Source: Candidatus Gastranaerophilales bacterium
GTDB taxonomy: Bacteria; Cyanobacteriota; Vampirovibrionia; Gastranaerophilales; Gastranaerophilaceae
Direction: 5' to 3'
Length of the DNA: 16,343 nt
Assembly: GCA_944323945.1 (NCBI GenBank)
Contig: CALUUL010000045.1
Location: 1 to 16,343 of the forward strand
Part shown: piece after piece, positions 6,161 through 14,492 of the stretch
Layout of the letters: each line of letters starts with the position of its first letter
Numbering within the stretch: position 1 is the first letter of the stretch
Program-made: the position numbers and the translations under genes
Notes under the pieces: generated by a model
What the model was told of the DNA's origin: nothing
What the model saw: only the letters and a program-made list of their open reading frames with translations
Database searches by the model: none

Positions 6161-7219
6161 ATGACTAGGATAGCTATAGATGCGATGGGAGGAGATTATG
6201 CTCCTAAAGCGGTAGTAGAGGGTGCTGTATGGGCGGCAATGGAATATAATATTCCCATTGAATTGGTGGGCAAGTTGTATGACATTGAAAGAGAACTTGA
6301 CCGTATTGATCAAGAAGGAATAGTTGTAGGCGGTGGAATGTTTGCAGCAAAAAAAATAAAGATCAATACAAAAAAGCTAGATATCAAAAAGACTCATGCT
6401 TCTGAAGTAATAGAAATGGGCGAAGCACCAGGACAAGCAATAAGGAAAAAGAAAAATTCCTCTATAGTATTATCCGTTAATGCAGTAGTGACTGGAAGTT
6501 CAGATGCTGTAGTCGCAGCTGGTTCAACAGGTGCAGCAATGGGAGCAAGTTTATTTGGACTTGGTAGGCTTCATGGTATAGAAAGACCAGCAATTGCGAC
6601 AGTATTACCAACAATGAAAGGTCCATTGGTTTTAATGGACTCTGGTGCAAATACAGATTGTACACCAGAGATGTTATATCAGTTTGGTATAATGGGTTCA
6701 ACTTATGCGAAATCTGTTTTAGGAATTGAAAATCCCAGAGTAGCATTATTAAATATTGGAGAAGAAGCCGGTAAAGGTGATGAACTTGCAAAAGATACAT
6801 ATAAAATATTTGAAGAAAATAAAGATAAATTAAATTTTATTGGGAATGCAGAAGGAAAAGAAATATTTTTGGGCAATTGTGATGTAATAGTTTGTGATGG
6901 CTTTGTCGGAAATGTTACATTAAAGACTATTGAAGGTGTTGCAAGAATGTTTTTCTATATGGTAAAGCAAGAGTTTTACCATGATCCAATTACGAAAATG
7001 ATAGGATTTTTAGTTAGACCAATACTAAAGAAAATGTATGCAAAAGTTAATTATGAAGAATTTGGCGGTGCATTATTACTTGGTGTAAAAGGAATAACAG
7101 TTATTTGTCACGGACGTTCTTCTGCTTATGCTATAAAAAATGCAGTAAAGGTTGCATATAATGCAGTTGAAGCTGGTGTAAATAAAAGTATTGCATCTTA
7201 TTATGGGGAGATAGAATAA
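6161..7219 (+). CDS. plsX: phosphate acyltransferase PlsX
   Basis: Peripheral membrane enzyme converting acyl-ACP and phosphate to acyl-phosphate, the acyl donor for PlsY in phospholipid synthesis. The 352-residue length is close to the family norm. The start IAIDAMGGDYAP, the HASEVIEM block, RKKKNSS, AAGSTGA, GIERPAIA, DSGANTDC and the late GFVGNV and FGGALLLGV segments are characteristic. The SD AGGAAA (about 6153-6158) is close to the ATG. It lies 31 nt after rpmF with no terminator and 1 nt before fabH, so it is co-transcribed with both. Confidence 0.97.
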   Translation: MTRIAIDAMGGDYAPKAVVEGAVWAAMEYNIPIELVGKLYDIERELDRIDQEGIVVGGGMFAAKKIKINTKKLDIKKTHASEVIEMGEAPGQAIRKKKNSSIVLSVNAVVTGSSDAVVAAGSTGAAMGASLFGLGRLHGIERPAIATVLPTMKGPLVLMDSGANTDCTPEMLYQFGIMGSTYAKSVLGIENPRVALLNIGEEAGKGDELAKDTYKIFEENKDKLNFIGNAEGKEIFLGNCDVIVCDGFVGNVTLKTIEGVARMFFYMVKQEFYHDPITKMIGFLVRPILKKMYAKVNYEEFGGALLLGVKGITVICHGRSSAYAIKNAVKVAYNAVEAGVNKSIASYYGEIE

Positions 7220-7220
7220 A

Positions 7221-8219
7221 ATGAATATTCCAATAAAAATTGCAGGATTAGGGTTTCAAGTGCCAAAAACTGTAATTACAAACGATGATTTGACGAAAAT
7301 AATTGATACATCAGATGAGTGGATAAGAACAAGAACAGGTATAGAAAGAAGACGTGTTCTTTCTGGAAATGAATCTGCAGTAGAAATGGGTATTGGTGCT
7401 GCAAAAAAAGCATTGGAAAAATCAAAAATTAATGTAGAAGAAATAGATTATATTATAGCTGCAGCTAGTTTAGGTACACATATATATCCTTCTTCTGCTT
7501 GTGAAATACAAGCGGCTATTGGTGCTGTAAATGCAGCTTGTTTTGATATTACAGCAGCTTGTTCAGGTTTAATATATGGCATGGGAATATCCAGTGGATT
7601 AATAAAATCAGGCATGGCAAAAAATATATTAGTTGTTGCTACTGATGCTATTTCCAGATGTTTGGATTGGTCAGACAGAGCATCTTGTGTTTTATTTGGA
7701 GACGGAGCAGGAGCTATGGTTTTAACTATTTCTGATGATGATCAAGATGATATTCTTTCAATTGATTTAAAAGCAGAAGGTCATTTAGGAGATTTTATAA
7801 AAATGCCAACTCCTGGTAAGAATTGTCCTTTAGTTGAGCCAAATGAAGAACCTAAAATGTTTGTAAAGATGGATGGTAAAGAAGTTTACAAATATGTTGT
7901 AACAAAACTTCCCGGTTATATTGAAGAATGTGTTGCGAAATCAGGTTTAAAAATGAATGAAATAGATTATCTTGTACCACATCAAGCGAATATGAGAATA
8001 ATAGAAGCTTTAGAAAAAAGATTAGAATTTAACCCTGAAAATGTTATTTCCAATATAAAAGATTATGCAAATACTTCTGCTGCATCTATTCCAATTGCAT
8101 TAGTTGAAGCTATTGAAAGTGGAAAAATGAAACTTCCATGTAGTGCTATTTTAACTGGATTTGGTGCAGGTATGACAGTAGGTACAACAGTTGTTAGATT
8201 AAGAGAAGGAATTGCATAA
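7221..8219 (+). CDS. fabH: beta-ketoacyl-ACP synthase III
   Basis: Starts fatty-acid synthesis by condensing an acyl-CoA (acetyl-CoA or a branched primer) with malonyl-ACP. The catalytic triad is visible: Cys114 in TAACSG, His254 in VPHQAN and Asn284 in DYANTSAAS. WIRTRTGI near the N-terminus is the usual CoA-contact segment. The length of 332 residues is typical. The SD GGGGAG (7205-7210) lies inside the end of plsX, and the stop overlaps the fabD start by one base. Primer specificity (straight or branched) cannot be read from the motifs. Confidence 0.97.
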   Translation: MNIPIKIAGLGFQVPKTVITNDDLTKIIDTSDEWIRTRTGIERRRVLSGNESAVEMGIGAAKKALEKSKINVEEIDYIIAAASLGTHIYPSSACEIQAAIGAVNAACFDITAACSGLIYGMGISSGLIKSGMAKNILVVATDAISRCLDWSDRASCVLFGDGAGAMVLTISDDDQDDILSIDLKAEGHLGDFIKMPTPGKNCPLVEPNEEPKMFVKMDGKEVYKYVVTKLPGYIEECVAKSGLKMNEIDYLVPHQANMRIIEALEKRLEFNPENVISNIKDYANTSAASIPIALVEAIESGKMKLPCSAILTGFGAGMTVGTTVVRLREGIA

Positions 8220-9160
8220 TGAAGAAATATGCGTTTATATTTCCCGGTCAAGGTGCCCAAAAAGTGGGTATGGGGAAGGACTTATATGATAACTCACCAG
8301 CGGCTAGAAAAGTTTTTGATACAGCAAATGAAATTCTAGGATATGATATTGCAGAATTATGTTTTAATGGTTCAGAAGAAGATTTGACTAAAACAATAAA
8401 TTCTCAGCCTTGTATACTTACAGTTTCTCTTGCTGCGCTTGAAGCACTTAGAGAACAGATTAATATAAAACCAGTATGTTGTGCTGGTCATAGTTTAGGT
8501 GAATATGCTGCATTATATGTTTCAGGTGCAATAGATTTAAAAACAGTCCTAGAATTAATACAAAAAAGAGCTGAGTTAATGAATAAAGCAGCAGAAGCAA
8601 CAAATGGTGGCATGGCTGCTGTACTTGGTTTGGCTGATGAAGCAGTTATTAAAATTACAAAAAACTTAAGTGAAGTATATGTAGCAAACTTTAATTCTCC
8701 AGGTCAAGTTGTAATTACTGGCGATAAAGAAGAAATCAATAAAAGTCTTGATTTATTTAAAGAATCAGGAGCAAAGAGAGTAATTCCGTTGGCAGTATCT
8801 GGTGCTTTTCATTCTCCTTTAATGAAAAATGCAGGTATTGAATTTTCTAATTTTGTAAATCAATATCAATTTAGAAATGTTGAAATCCCAGTATATACAA
8901 ATGTTGATTCAATGCCAACAGTTTCAGGAGAAGAGTTAAGAAATAAATTACCAATGCAGATAAGTTCTTCTGTATTGTGGACTCAAACAATTAATAAAAT
9001 AGCACAAGAGTACACTACTCATTTTATAGAGATAGGTCCTGGAAAGGTTCTTGCAGGATTAAATAAAAAGATTAGTTCAGAACTCGACACTTTAAATATT
9101 TATGATGTTGAATCATTAAATAGTGTAGTAGCTGAAATAAAAGAAAAGGAGCTTGTATAA
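8219..9160 (+). CDS. fabD: malonyl-CoA:ACP transacylase
   Basis: Transfers malonyl from CoA to ACP, supplying the extender unit for FabH and FabF. The oxyanion motif GQGAQ is at 10-14, the nucleophile Ser92 in GHSLGEYAA, substrate-binding Arg117 in QKRAEL, and catalytic His198 in SGAFHSPLM. The length of 313 residues is normal. The ATG overlaps the fabH stop as TAATG, and the SD AAGGA lies in the fabH end, so translation is coupled. The stop likewise overlaps the fabG ATG. Confidence 0.97.
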   Translation: MKKYAFIFPGQGAQKVGMGKDLYDNSPAARKVFDTANEILGYDIAELCFNGSEEDLTKTINSQPCILTVSLAALEALREQINIKPVCCAGHSLGEYAALYVSGAIDLKTVLELIQKRAELMNKAAEATNGGMAAVLGLADEAVIKITKNLSEVYVANFNSPGQVVITGDKEEINKSLDLFKESGAKRVIPLAVSGAFHSPLMKNAGIEFSNFVNQYQFRNVEIPVYTNVDSMPTVSGEELRNKLPMQISSSVLWTQTINKIAQEYTTHFIEIGPGKVLAGLNKKISSELDTLNIYDVESLNSVVAEIKEKELV

Positions 9161-9888
9161 TGTCTGAAAATAAAGTTGCATTAGTTACAGGTGCATCAAG
9201 AGGTATTGGTAGAGCATGTGCAATAGAGCTTGCAAAAGCTGGTTATGATGTAGCTATAAGTTATGCAGGAAATGATGAAGCAGCAAATAAGACAATAGAA
9301 GAATTAAAGTTATTGAATGTAAATGCAAAGGCATATAAATTCAATGTTGCAGATAAAGATGCTTGTGCCAAGGCAGTAGAAGAAGTACTTTCTGATTTTT
9401 CAAAAATAGATGTTTTAGTTAATAATGCAGGAATTACCCGTGATGGCTTATTTATGAGAATGAGTGCAGAAAATTGGGATGCTGTAATTAACACGAATTT
9501 GAGTAGTGCTTTCTATATGACAAGTCCGATAATAAGAACGATGATAAAACAACGTTCAGGATGTATTATTAATATGTCAAGCATAGTAGGTCAGTATGGC
9601 AATGCAGGTCAAGCAAATTATTCCGCAGCCAAAGCAGGTTTAATAGGTTTTACCAAGTCATTAGCAAAAGAACTTGGTTCAAGGAATATAAGGGTAAATG
9701 CTATAGCACCCGGCTTTATACAAACAGATATGACTAAGGATTTAGATACTGAAAAAATGGTTGAACATATACCATTAAAGAGACTTGGATTGCCAGAAGA
9801 TATAGCAAAAACAGTTAAATTCTTGGCTGAAGATGCAACATATATTACAGGTCAAGTAATTGGTGTAGATGGTGGTCTTGTTATATAG
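9160..9888 (+). CDS. fabG: 3-oxoacyl-ACP reductase
   Basis: NADPH-dependent short-chain dehydrogenase reducing 3-ketoacyl-ACP in each elongation round. The Rossmann motif TGASRGIG is at 10-17, NNAG at 88-91, and the catalytic tetrad is Asn113, Ser141, Tyr154 and Lys158 (YSAAK). The C-terminus ITGQVIGVDGG is canonical. The length is 242 residues. The SD AAAGGAG (about 9145-9151) lies in the fabD end with a TAATG overlap. The 90-nt gap to acpP contains a second promoter. Confidence 0.97.
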   Translation: MSENKVALVTGASRGIGRACAIELAKAGYDVAISYAGNDEAANKTIEELKLLNVNAKAYKFNVADKDACAKAVEEVLSDFSKIDVLVNNAGITRDGLFMRMSAENWDAVINTNLSSAFYMTSPIIRTMIKQRSGCIINMSSIVGQYGNAGQANYSAAKAGLIGFTKSLAKELGSRNIRVNAIAPGFIQTDMTKDLDTEKMVEHIPLKRLGLPEDIAKTVKFLAEDATYITGQVIGVDGGLVI

Positions 9889-9897
9889 TTTACAAAT

Positions 9898-9925
9898 TTG
9901 CAAAAATATATGTAAATAGTATAAT
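9898..9925 (+). promoter_or_regulatory. putative internal promoter for acpP-fabF
   Basis: TTGCAA (9898-9903, 4/6 match), a 16-nt spacer and a perfect TATAAT (9920-9925) would start transcription near 9932, about 47 nt before acpP. An inverted repeat TTTACA (9889-9894)/TGTAAA (9911-9916) brackets the -35 box. A dedicated promoter fits the high demand for ACP. In A+T-rich DNA a chance match is possible. Confidence 0.5.
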
Positions 9926-9978
9926 AAATTAAGAATGATAAAAATTAAGTATTAGTTAAAAATGAGGTAGAAAAAAAA

Positions 9979-10212
9979 ATGAGTGACGTTCTAGAAAGAG
10001 TAAAAAAAGTAGTAGTTGAACAATTAAGCGTTGATGAAAGCTCTGTTACTCCTGAAGCTAGTTTTACAGCAGATTTAGGTGCTGATTCTTTAGATACAGT
10101 TGAACTAGTTATGGCTTTTGAAGAAGAATTCGGTTGTGAAATACCAGATGAAGAAGCAGAAAAAATAGCTACAGTTCAAGATGCAGTTAATTACATTGAA
10201 GCAAATTCTTAA
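9979..10212 (+). CDS. acpP: acyl carrier protein
   Basis: Small acidic carrier of acyl chains in fatty-acid synthesis. The 77-residue protein contains the phosphopantetheine attachment motif GADSLDTVE with Ser37, helix [16 protein letters not shown] and a C-terminal VNYIEAN. The SD GAGGT (about 9964-9968) has acceptable spacing to ATG 9979. It sits between fabG and fabF, behind its own probable promoter and before a hairpin at 10238-10272. Confidence 0.97.
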   Translation: MSDVLERVKKVVVEQLSVDESSVTPEASFTADLGADSLDTVELVMAFEEEFGCEIPDEEAEKIATVQDAVNYIEANS

Positions 10213-10237
10213 TCGCTCAATAATTAATTAAATTTTT

Positions 10238-10272
10238 AATGAGGGGTTCTTGGTTTGCAAGTTCTCCTCATT
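10238..10272 (+). promoter_or_regulatory. acpP-fabF intergenic hairpin, possible attenuator or RNA stabiliser
   Basis: AATGAGGGG (10238-10246) pairs with CTCCTCATT (10264-10272) over 9 bp including one G-U. After a 2x2 internal loop, CTTG (10249-10252) pairs with CAAG (10258-10261) around a 5-nt loop. No proper T tract follows (CATTTTGA), so full termination is unlikely. It may reduce read-through into fabF or protect the acpP 3' end. Confidence 0.55.
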
Positions 10273-10302
10273 CATTTTGATATTATATTTATAGGTGAAA
10301 CA

Positions 10303-11559
10303 ATGACAAAAAAACGAGTTGTAATAACTGGCATGGGGGTTGTATCTCCATTTGGTGTTGGCTCTGATAAATTATGGGATGGAGTAGTAAATGGAAAAAG
10401 TGCTATTTCAAAAATTGAAAACATGGGTGATATGTCAGGGCATACAGTTTTAATTGGTGGAGAAATAAAAGAAAATGTATTCAACCCAATGGATTATTTT
10501 GAACCGAAAGAAGCAAAGAGGCTCGATAAATTTCTACAATATTCAATAGTTGCGGCAAGAGAAGCCGTAGAAGATTCTGGTATAAAAGAATCAGATATTG
10601 ATCCATATAGGTTTGGGGTTATTGTGGGTAGTGCTGCAGGTGGTTTTCATACAATTGAAAAAAGTTATGAAGCAATGTTGAATAAAGGACCTACAAAATG
10701 TTCTCCATTTACGATACCAATGTTAATATGTGACATGTGTGCCGGTAAAATTTCTATAGAATTTGGTGCAAAAGGTGTAAATAAGGCAATAGTTACTGCT
10801 TGTGCAACTGCTGCACATTGTATTGGTGATGCTTTTAGAACGATACAATATGGTGAAGCAGATGCTGTAATTGCAGGTGGAAGTGAAGCTGCAATTTGTA
10901 CAATTGGTTTAGGTGCTTTTACAGCAGCTAAAACACTTTCAAAACGAAATGATGAACCAACGAAGGCTTCAAGACCTTATGATAAAGATAGAGATGGTTT
11001 TGTTATGGCTGAGGGTGCTGGTGTTTTAGTATTGGAAGAGTTTGAGCATGCAAAAAAACGCGGTGCGAAAATTTATGCTGAAATTATAGGTTATGGTCAA
11101 ACTGGAGATGCATATGATGTTGTTGCTCCTCATCCTGAGGGATTAAGTGCTGCTAAAGCAATGGAATTTGCTTTAAGAGATGCTGGTATTAAACCGGAAG
11201 AGGTTCAGTATATTAATACCCATGGTACAAGTACACATCTTGGTGATATTGCAGAAACAAAAGCTATTGCAAGTGTTTTTGGTGATAGAATAGTAAACCC
11301 AAATCTTAGAGTAAGTTCTACTAAATCTGAAACAGGGCATATGCTTGGTGCATCTGGTGCAGTTGAGTCTGTTATATGTATAAAGGCTATTAATAATAAT
11401 ATTGTCCCGCCAACTATTAATCTTGATAATTTAGATGAAGAAGTTGCTGATTTGAATTATGTTCCAAACAAAGCAGAAAAAATGAATGTAGATGTTGCTT
11501 TAACTAATTCATTTGGTTTTGGTGGTCATAATGCTGTATTAATATTTAAAAAAATATAG
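10303..11559 (+). CDS. fabF: beta-ketoacyl-ACP synthase II
   Basis: Elongating condensing enzyme of type II fatty-acid synthesis. The start is placed at ATG 10303 (MTKKRVVITGMG), with SD AGGTGA at 10293-10298. An in-frame TTG at 10255 would add 16 atypical residues and lies in the loop of the upstream hairpin. In the 418-residue form the catalytic residues are Cys167 (TACATAAH), His307 (NTHGTST), Lys341 and His346 (KSETGHMLGASGA), and MAEGAGVLVLE is present. The family more often reads NAHGTST, a mild deviation. It is the last gene of the operon, closed by a strong terminator 25 nt after the stop. Confidence 0.96.
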   Translation: MTKKRVVITGMGVVSPFGVGSDKLWDGVVNGKSAISKIENMGDMSGHTVLIGGEIKENVFNPMDYFEPKEAKRLDKFLQYSIVAAREAVEDSGIKESDIDPYRFGVIVGSAAGGFHTIEKSYEAMLNKGPTKCSPFTIPMLICDMCAGKISIEFGAKGVNKAIVTACATAAHCIGDAFRTIQYGEADAVIAGGSEAAICTIGLGAFTAAKTLSKRNDEPTKASRPYDKDRDGFVMAEGAGVLVLEEFEHAKKRGAKIYAEIIGYGQTGDAYDVVAPHPEGLSAAKAMEFALRDAGIKPEEVQYINTHGTSTHLGDIAETKAIASVFGDRIVNPNLRVSSTKSETGHMLGASGAVESVICIKAINNNIVPPTINLDNLDEEVADLNYVPNKAEKMNVDVALTNSFGFGGHNAVLIFKKI

Positions 11560-11584
11560 AATATAAGTTATAATTCTAAAATAT

Positions 11585-11619
11585 AAAGACATACATTATA
11601 TAAAATGTATGTCTTTTTT
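11585..11619 (+). terminator. rho-independent terminator of the fatty-acid operon
   Basis: A perfect 13-bp stem, AAAGACATACATT (11585-11597) with AATGTATGTCTTT (11604-11616), has a 6-nt loop and six T residues at 11614-11619. It closes the plsX-fab cluster. Confidence 0.92.
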
Positions 11620-11673
11620 ATATTTCTTAACATTCTGTAAATTTATGTAATTTTTTATATGTATATAAAGCAT

Positions 11674-11688
11674 GGAGGATATGAAATG
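11674..11688 (+). promoter_or_regulatory. strong RBS deciding the start at 11686
   Basis: GGAGGA (11674-11679) lies 6 nt before ATG 11686. An in-frame ATG at 11659 would place this SD inside the gene and add nine residues, so 11686 is preferred. The 66 nt between the terminator and this start hold no convincing -35/-10 pair. Confidence 0.75.
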
Positions 11689-12849
11689 TCTGTAAATTTA
11701 GTTGGTGGAGTTGATTATAATCAATGGTTACAATCTTCTTCAAATATTGAATCAGTAGAAGACAGTAGTTCTAATTCAATTTATGATGATACTATAATTG
11801 AAGAAGAATCAACTGACAGTTATGTTTCGATATCCGGAGAAACATGTACTGATGGAAAAGACGATGGTAAAATAGGTTTTTTTAGTGCTATAGGTAATGC
11901 ATTAAAAGGTGTTGGACAAACAATTGTTAATGGTATTAAAGGTATGTTTACCGATTCTGAAGGTAATTTTTCTTTAGGAAAAACATTATTGAGTATTGGT
12001 ACCGTTGCTGCTTGTATTGCTTTCCCAGTGGTAGGTATTGCAGCTTGTGCAATTGGCGGCACTATGGGAGCAATACAGGTTGGGAAAGGTATATATAATG
12101 CTTCAACTGCAGAAACTGATGCAGAAGCAAAAGTAGCATGGCAAAATATTGGTGGTGGTGTATTTACAGTTGCTACATCAGCTGTCGGTGCTAAAGCAGG
12201 TTTAAATGCTGTTAAAGCAACTTCTACTGCCGGTGCAGGTGGCACGAGTGCATTAAGTCAATTAGATGATGCTGCATCTATAGGTCAAAAAGCTTCAGCA
12301 CTTGGTAAGGATATGTTGTCCTCTACTGCAAATAGAGTCTCAAATATAAAAACAGGGGCTAAAAATATATTTAGCAATACAAAAACAGTTATGTCTGATA
12401 TAAAATCTGCATATTCTGAAACTTCAGTTGCAAAGGCTAAAGCTGCATTAAAAGCAGCAAAAGAGTCTGGAAATGCTGATGATATAGCTGCTGCGGAGGC
12501 AGCTTTAAAACAAGCAAAAGCAGAGGCCAAGGCTGCTTCAAATGAACTTTGGAGTGATATTAAAACTTCTGCTAAAGTTAAAGGTTCTGAGTTATGGAGT
12601 AGTATTAAAGGAAAAATAACTAAAGATAATGCTTCACAAATTTGGGAAAATCTAAAAACAAATGTTAAAAATTTTAATTTAAAAAATATAGGTTCAAAAT
12701 TGTCAGGCACTGCTAAGAGTATATATTCTGAGTTGACAAGTGGAACATCAACATATGCTCAAGTAGTTCAAAAATATGGTTATAATAATGTTGCCCAAGT
12801 ATTACAATATGTTGCTGGATTTGTATATGCAGATCAAGAAACTATATAA
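11686..12849 (+). CDS. hypothetical protein with central hydrophobic segment and Trp/Lys helical repeats (387 aa)
   Basis: I do not recognise the family. There is no N-terminal signal peptide. Residues 1-60 are Ser/Asp/Glu-rich and probably disordered (VDYNQWLQ at 9-16). From 64 to 90 the segment is amphipathic and Gly-rich. Residues 101-133 form a long hydrophobic, small-residue stretch (LLSIGTVAACIAFPVVGIAA and on), and a second weaker one is at 155-176, so a membrane hairpin is possible. From 200 on it is Ala/Lys/Ser-rich and helical. Three Trp-centred repeats of about 15 residues (W289, W304, W320; pattern like LWSxIK) precede a Tyr-rich C-terminus. This arrangement recalls membrane-active exported proteins such as translocators or toxins, but no catalytic domain is visible. 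It is a single-gene unit between two terminators. Confidence 0.8.
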   Translation: MSVNLVGGVDYNQWLQSSSNIESVEDSSSNSIYDDTIIEEESTDSYVSISGETCTDGKDDGKIGFFSAIGNALKGVGQTIVNGIKGMFTDSEGNFSLGKTLLSIGTVAACIAFPVVGIAACAIGGTMGAIQVGKGIYNASTAETDAEAKVAWQNIGGGVFTVATSAVGAKAGLNAVKATSTAGAGGTSALSQLDDAASIGQKASALGKDMLSSTANRVSNIKTGAKNIFSNTKTVMSDIKSAYSETSVAKAKAALKAAKESGNADDIAAAEAALKQAKAEAKAASNELWSDIKTSAKVKGSELWSSIKGKITKDNASQIWENLKTNVKNFNLKNIGSKLSGTAKSIYSELTSGTSTYAQVVQKYGYNNVAQVLQYVAGFVYADQETI

Positions 12850-12854
12850 ATAAT

Positions 12855-12880
12855 AACGAGGAAGTTTTAACTTCCTCGTT
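12855..12880. terminator. bidirectional terminator between convergent genes
   Basis: A perfect inverted repeat, AACGAGGAAGTT (12855-12866) with AACTTCCTCGTT (12869-12880), sits between the stops of two convergent genes. The effective loop is about six bases. A T-rich tail follows on the plus strand. Confidence 0.85.
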
Positions 12881-12883
12881 TAT

Positions 12884-14485
12884 TTATATTACATTAATAT
12901 CATCAATAGCATTTGTTATTGCTCTTACATTAAACAAATTGCAAAGACCTTCAATTAAAACAGGATTAATGATATTTGGACAACAAGGTCCAAGAAATAT
13001 ATTTTTTATTTCTAAATAAATTAAGTTAAATATATGTGCAATAGTTGTTGTATTACAATCAGTAATAAATATACTTATTTCATCTTTTATTGTAGGAATG
13101 TTTTCTTTTAATTTTTCGATTATTTTGTAAACGACAGAAAAATCAAAATATGAATTAACATGCCATATATTCTCTCGGTTATAGTTATAAGAGAAAGAGA
13201 TAATATAGTAATCATTATGACAATTTTTTAGAAATTCATTTATATATTTATTTGATTGATTAAATTGGTCTATTAGTCCAATGATAATAATTTTTTTAAT
13301 TTCATTATTTTTATATTTTTTTAATATTATATTTATTTTTTCAATGATTTCTTTTTCGTTATATCCTATTTTTATTGTATTTATTTCTTTGTCATAATCA
13401 AAACCATTAGAATCTAGAGCATAATTAATTAAAGGTTCAAAATTATTGTTTTCTATTTTTGCAATACCAAATGCAGGATATTTTTCAGAGGTATATATTT
13501 GACCTCTTATTACATCTATTTTGGGAACTGCATTTCCTGAAATGTATATAGGACCGGGAAATGAGGCAAAATCTAACTGGAAATTATTATCTGATTTTTG
13601 ATAGTGTCCTACTAAATTTGTAAATTTGTTAAATTGTTTGTATTGAAATGCACTAATCATTTCGTGATGTGTATATACATTTATATTTAATCCTTCAACT
13701 GTTGTAAGTATTTTTTCTAAATCAAGGAAGCTGTTGCCTGAAACAAGAATGGCTTTGCCTTTTTTCATACATAAAGGTACCCTTATTTCACTCACAGGAC
13801 CATATTTGTTTATTATTGTAGAATATAGTAATTGCATAATATTGTAATTACATTTTGAGAAATTTTTTATAACTGATATTAAATCTTCGTCAGTTAAATC
13901 AGGAAAATTTGTAGTATTTAATAATTTTAAAACTTCATTTTTTGCTTCCGGGAAGTCGACATCTAAGTTTTTTAATTCTATTAAACAATTGCAAGAGTTT
14001 AGTACGAGATTAATCATTATTTCATAAAGATTTTTTTTATTCTTTTCAATTTTAATTTTTGAAAATTTCTCTTGAATATTTTTTTCCTTTTCGTTTAATG
14101 CTTTTAATATAATTTCTCTTGAAGAATAGTTTTCTTCGTGTTCTTGAATTAATTCTGGCTCTTTATTTGCTTTCTCGCAAGCAGAAATGTACATTTTTTC
14201 GAGCATTTTTTTATTATTGTATAAATCTTCCATAATAACGAAAAAACTTTCTTTCCTAAAGTCAAGATTTACAATTAAAATTGATATAAACTCAATTACT
14301 TTGTCGGTGTATAGTGACATATCAATATCTAATTTTTTTAGTTTTTCAATGTAATATACAATTTGTTGTAATTCAGCAACAAAAAGTTCTTTTATTGCAG
14401 TAACGTAAGGATCAAAAGCAAATACTGTAGGTGTATTTGCACCAACACATAATGAGTCATAATAATTAAAAAATTTATTCATCAT
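12884..14485 (-). CDS. divergent hybrid-cluster protein (Hcp/Prismane-fold) homologue lacking metal ligands
   Basis: Hcp enzymes (hydroxylamine/NO reductases) carry a [4Fe-4S]-type and a hybrid Fe-S-O cluster. This 533-residue protein has Hcp length and unmistakable fold signatures: ILVSGNSFLDLEKIL (246-260), INVYTHHEM (268-276), FPGPI (309-313) and KNIFLGP (494-500). The ligands, in Desulfovibrio Hcp numbering, are nearly all replaced. The N-terminal CxxC cluster is absent. H244 is N251, C312 is A319, C406 is I405, C434 is Y433, C459 is lost in a shortened loop, E494 is N478 and K496 is T480. Only E268 (E275) remains. The spacings N251-E275-A319 (24, 44) match the true enzyme exactly, so the alignment is firm. 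The frame is fully open. It starts 7 nt after the glutaredoxin stop, so they are co-transcribed. It is probably a pseudoenzyme of unknown role. Confidence 0.85.
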   Translation of the reverse strand: MMNKFFNYYDSLCVGANTPTVFAFDPYVTAIKELFVAELQQIVYYIEKLKKLDIDMSLYTDKVIEFISILIVNLDFRKESFFVIMEDLYNNKKMLEKMYISACEKANKEPELIQEHEENYSSREIILKALNEKEKNIQEKFSKIKIEKNKKNLYEIMINLVLNSCNCLIELKNLDVDFPEAKNEVLKLLNTTNFPDLTDEDLISVIKNFSKCNYNIMQLLYSTIINKYGPVSEIRVPLCMKKGKAILVSGNSFLDLEKILTTVEGLNINVYTHHEMISAFQYKQFNKFTNLVGHYQKSDNNFQLDFASFPGPIYISGNAVPKIDVIRGQIYTSEKYPAFGIAKIENNNFEPLINYALDSNGFDYDKEINTIKIGYNEKEIIEKINIILKKYKNNEIKKIIIIGLIDQFNQSNKYINEFLKNCHNDYYIISFSYNYNRENIWHVNSYFDFSVVYKIIEKLKENIPTIKDEISIFITDCNTTTIAHIFNLIYLEIKNIFLGPCCPNIINPVLIEGLCNLFNVRAITNAIDDINVI

Positions 14486-14492
14486 ATAAAAC

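Noticed and set aside
10255..10302. N-terminal extension of FabF from TTG 10255
   Set aside because: The added 16 residues do not resemble FabF, the codon lies in the loop of the intergenic hairpin, and ATG 10303 has its own SD and the canonical MTKKRVVITG start.
11659..11685. Upstream start of the 387-residue protein at ATG 11659
   Set aside because: The strong GGAGGA SD at 11674-11679 would lie inside the coding region and points to ATG 11686.
12884..14485. Calling the Hcp homologue a pseudogene
   Set aside because: The reading frame is uninterrupted over 533 codons, the fold signatures and spacings are kept, and it is tightly coupled to an intact glutaredoxin gene.
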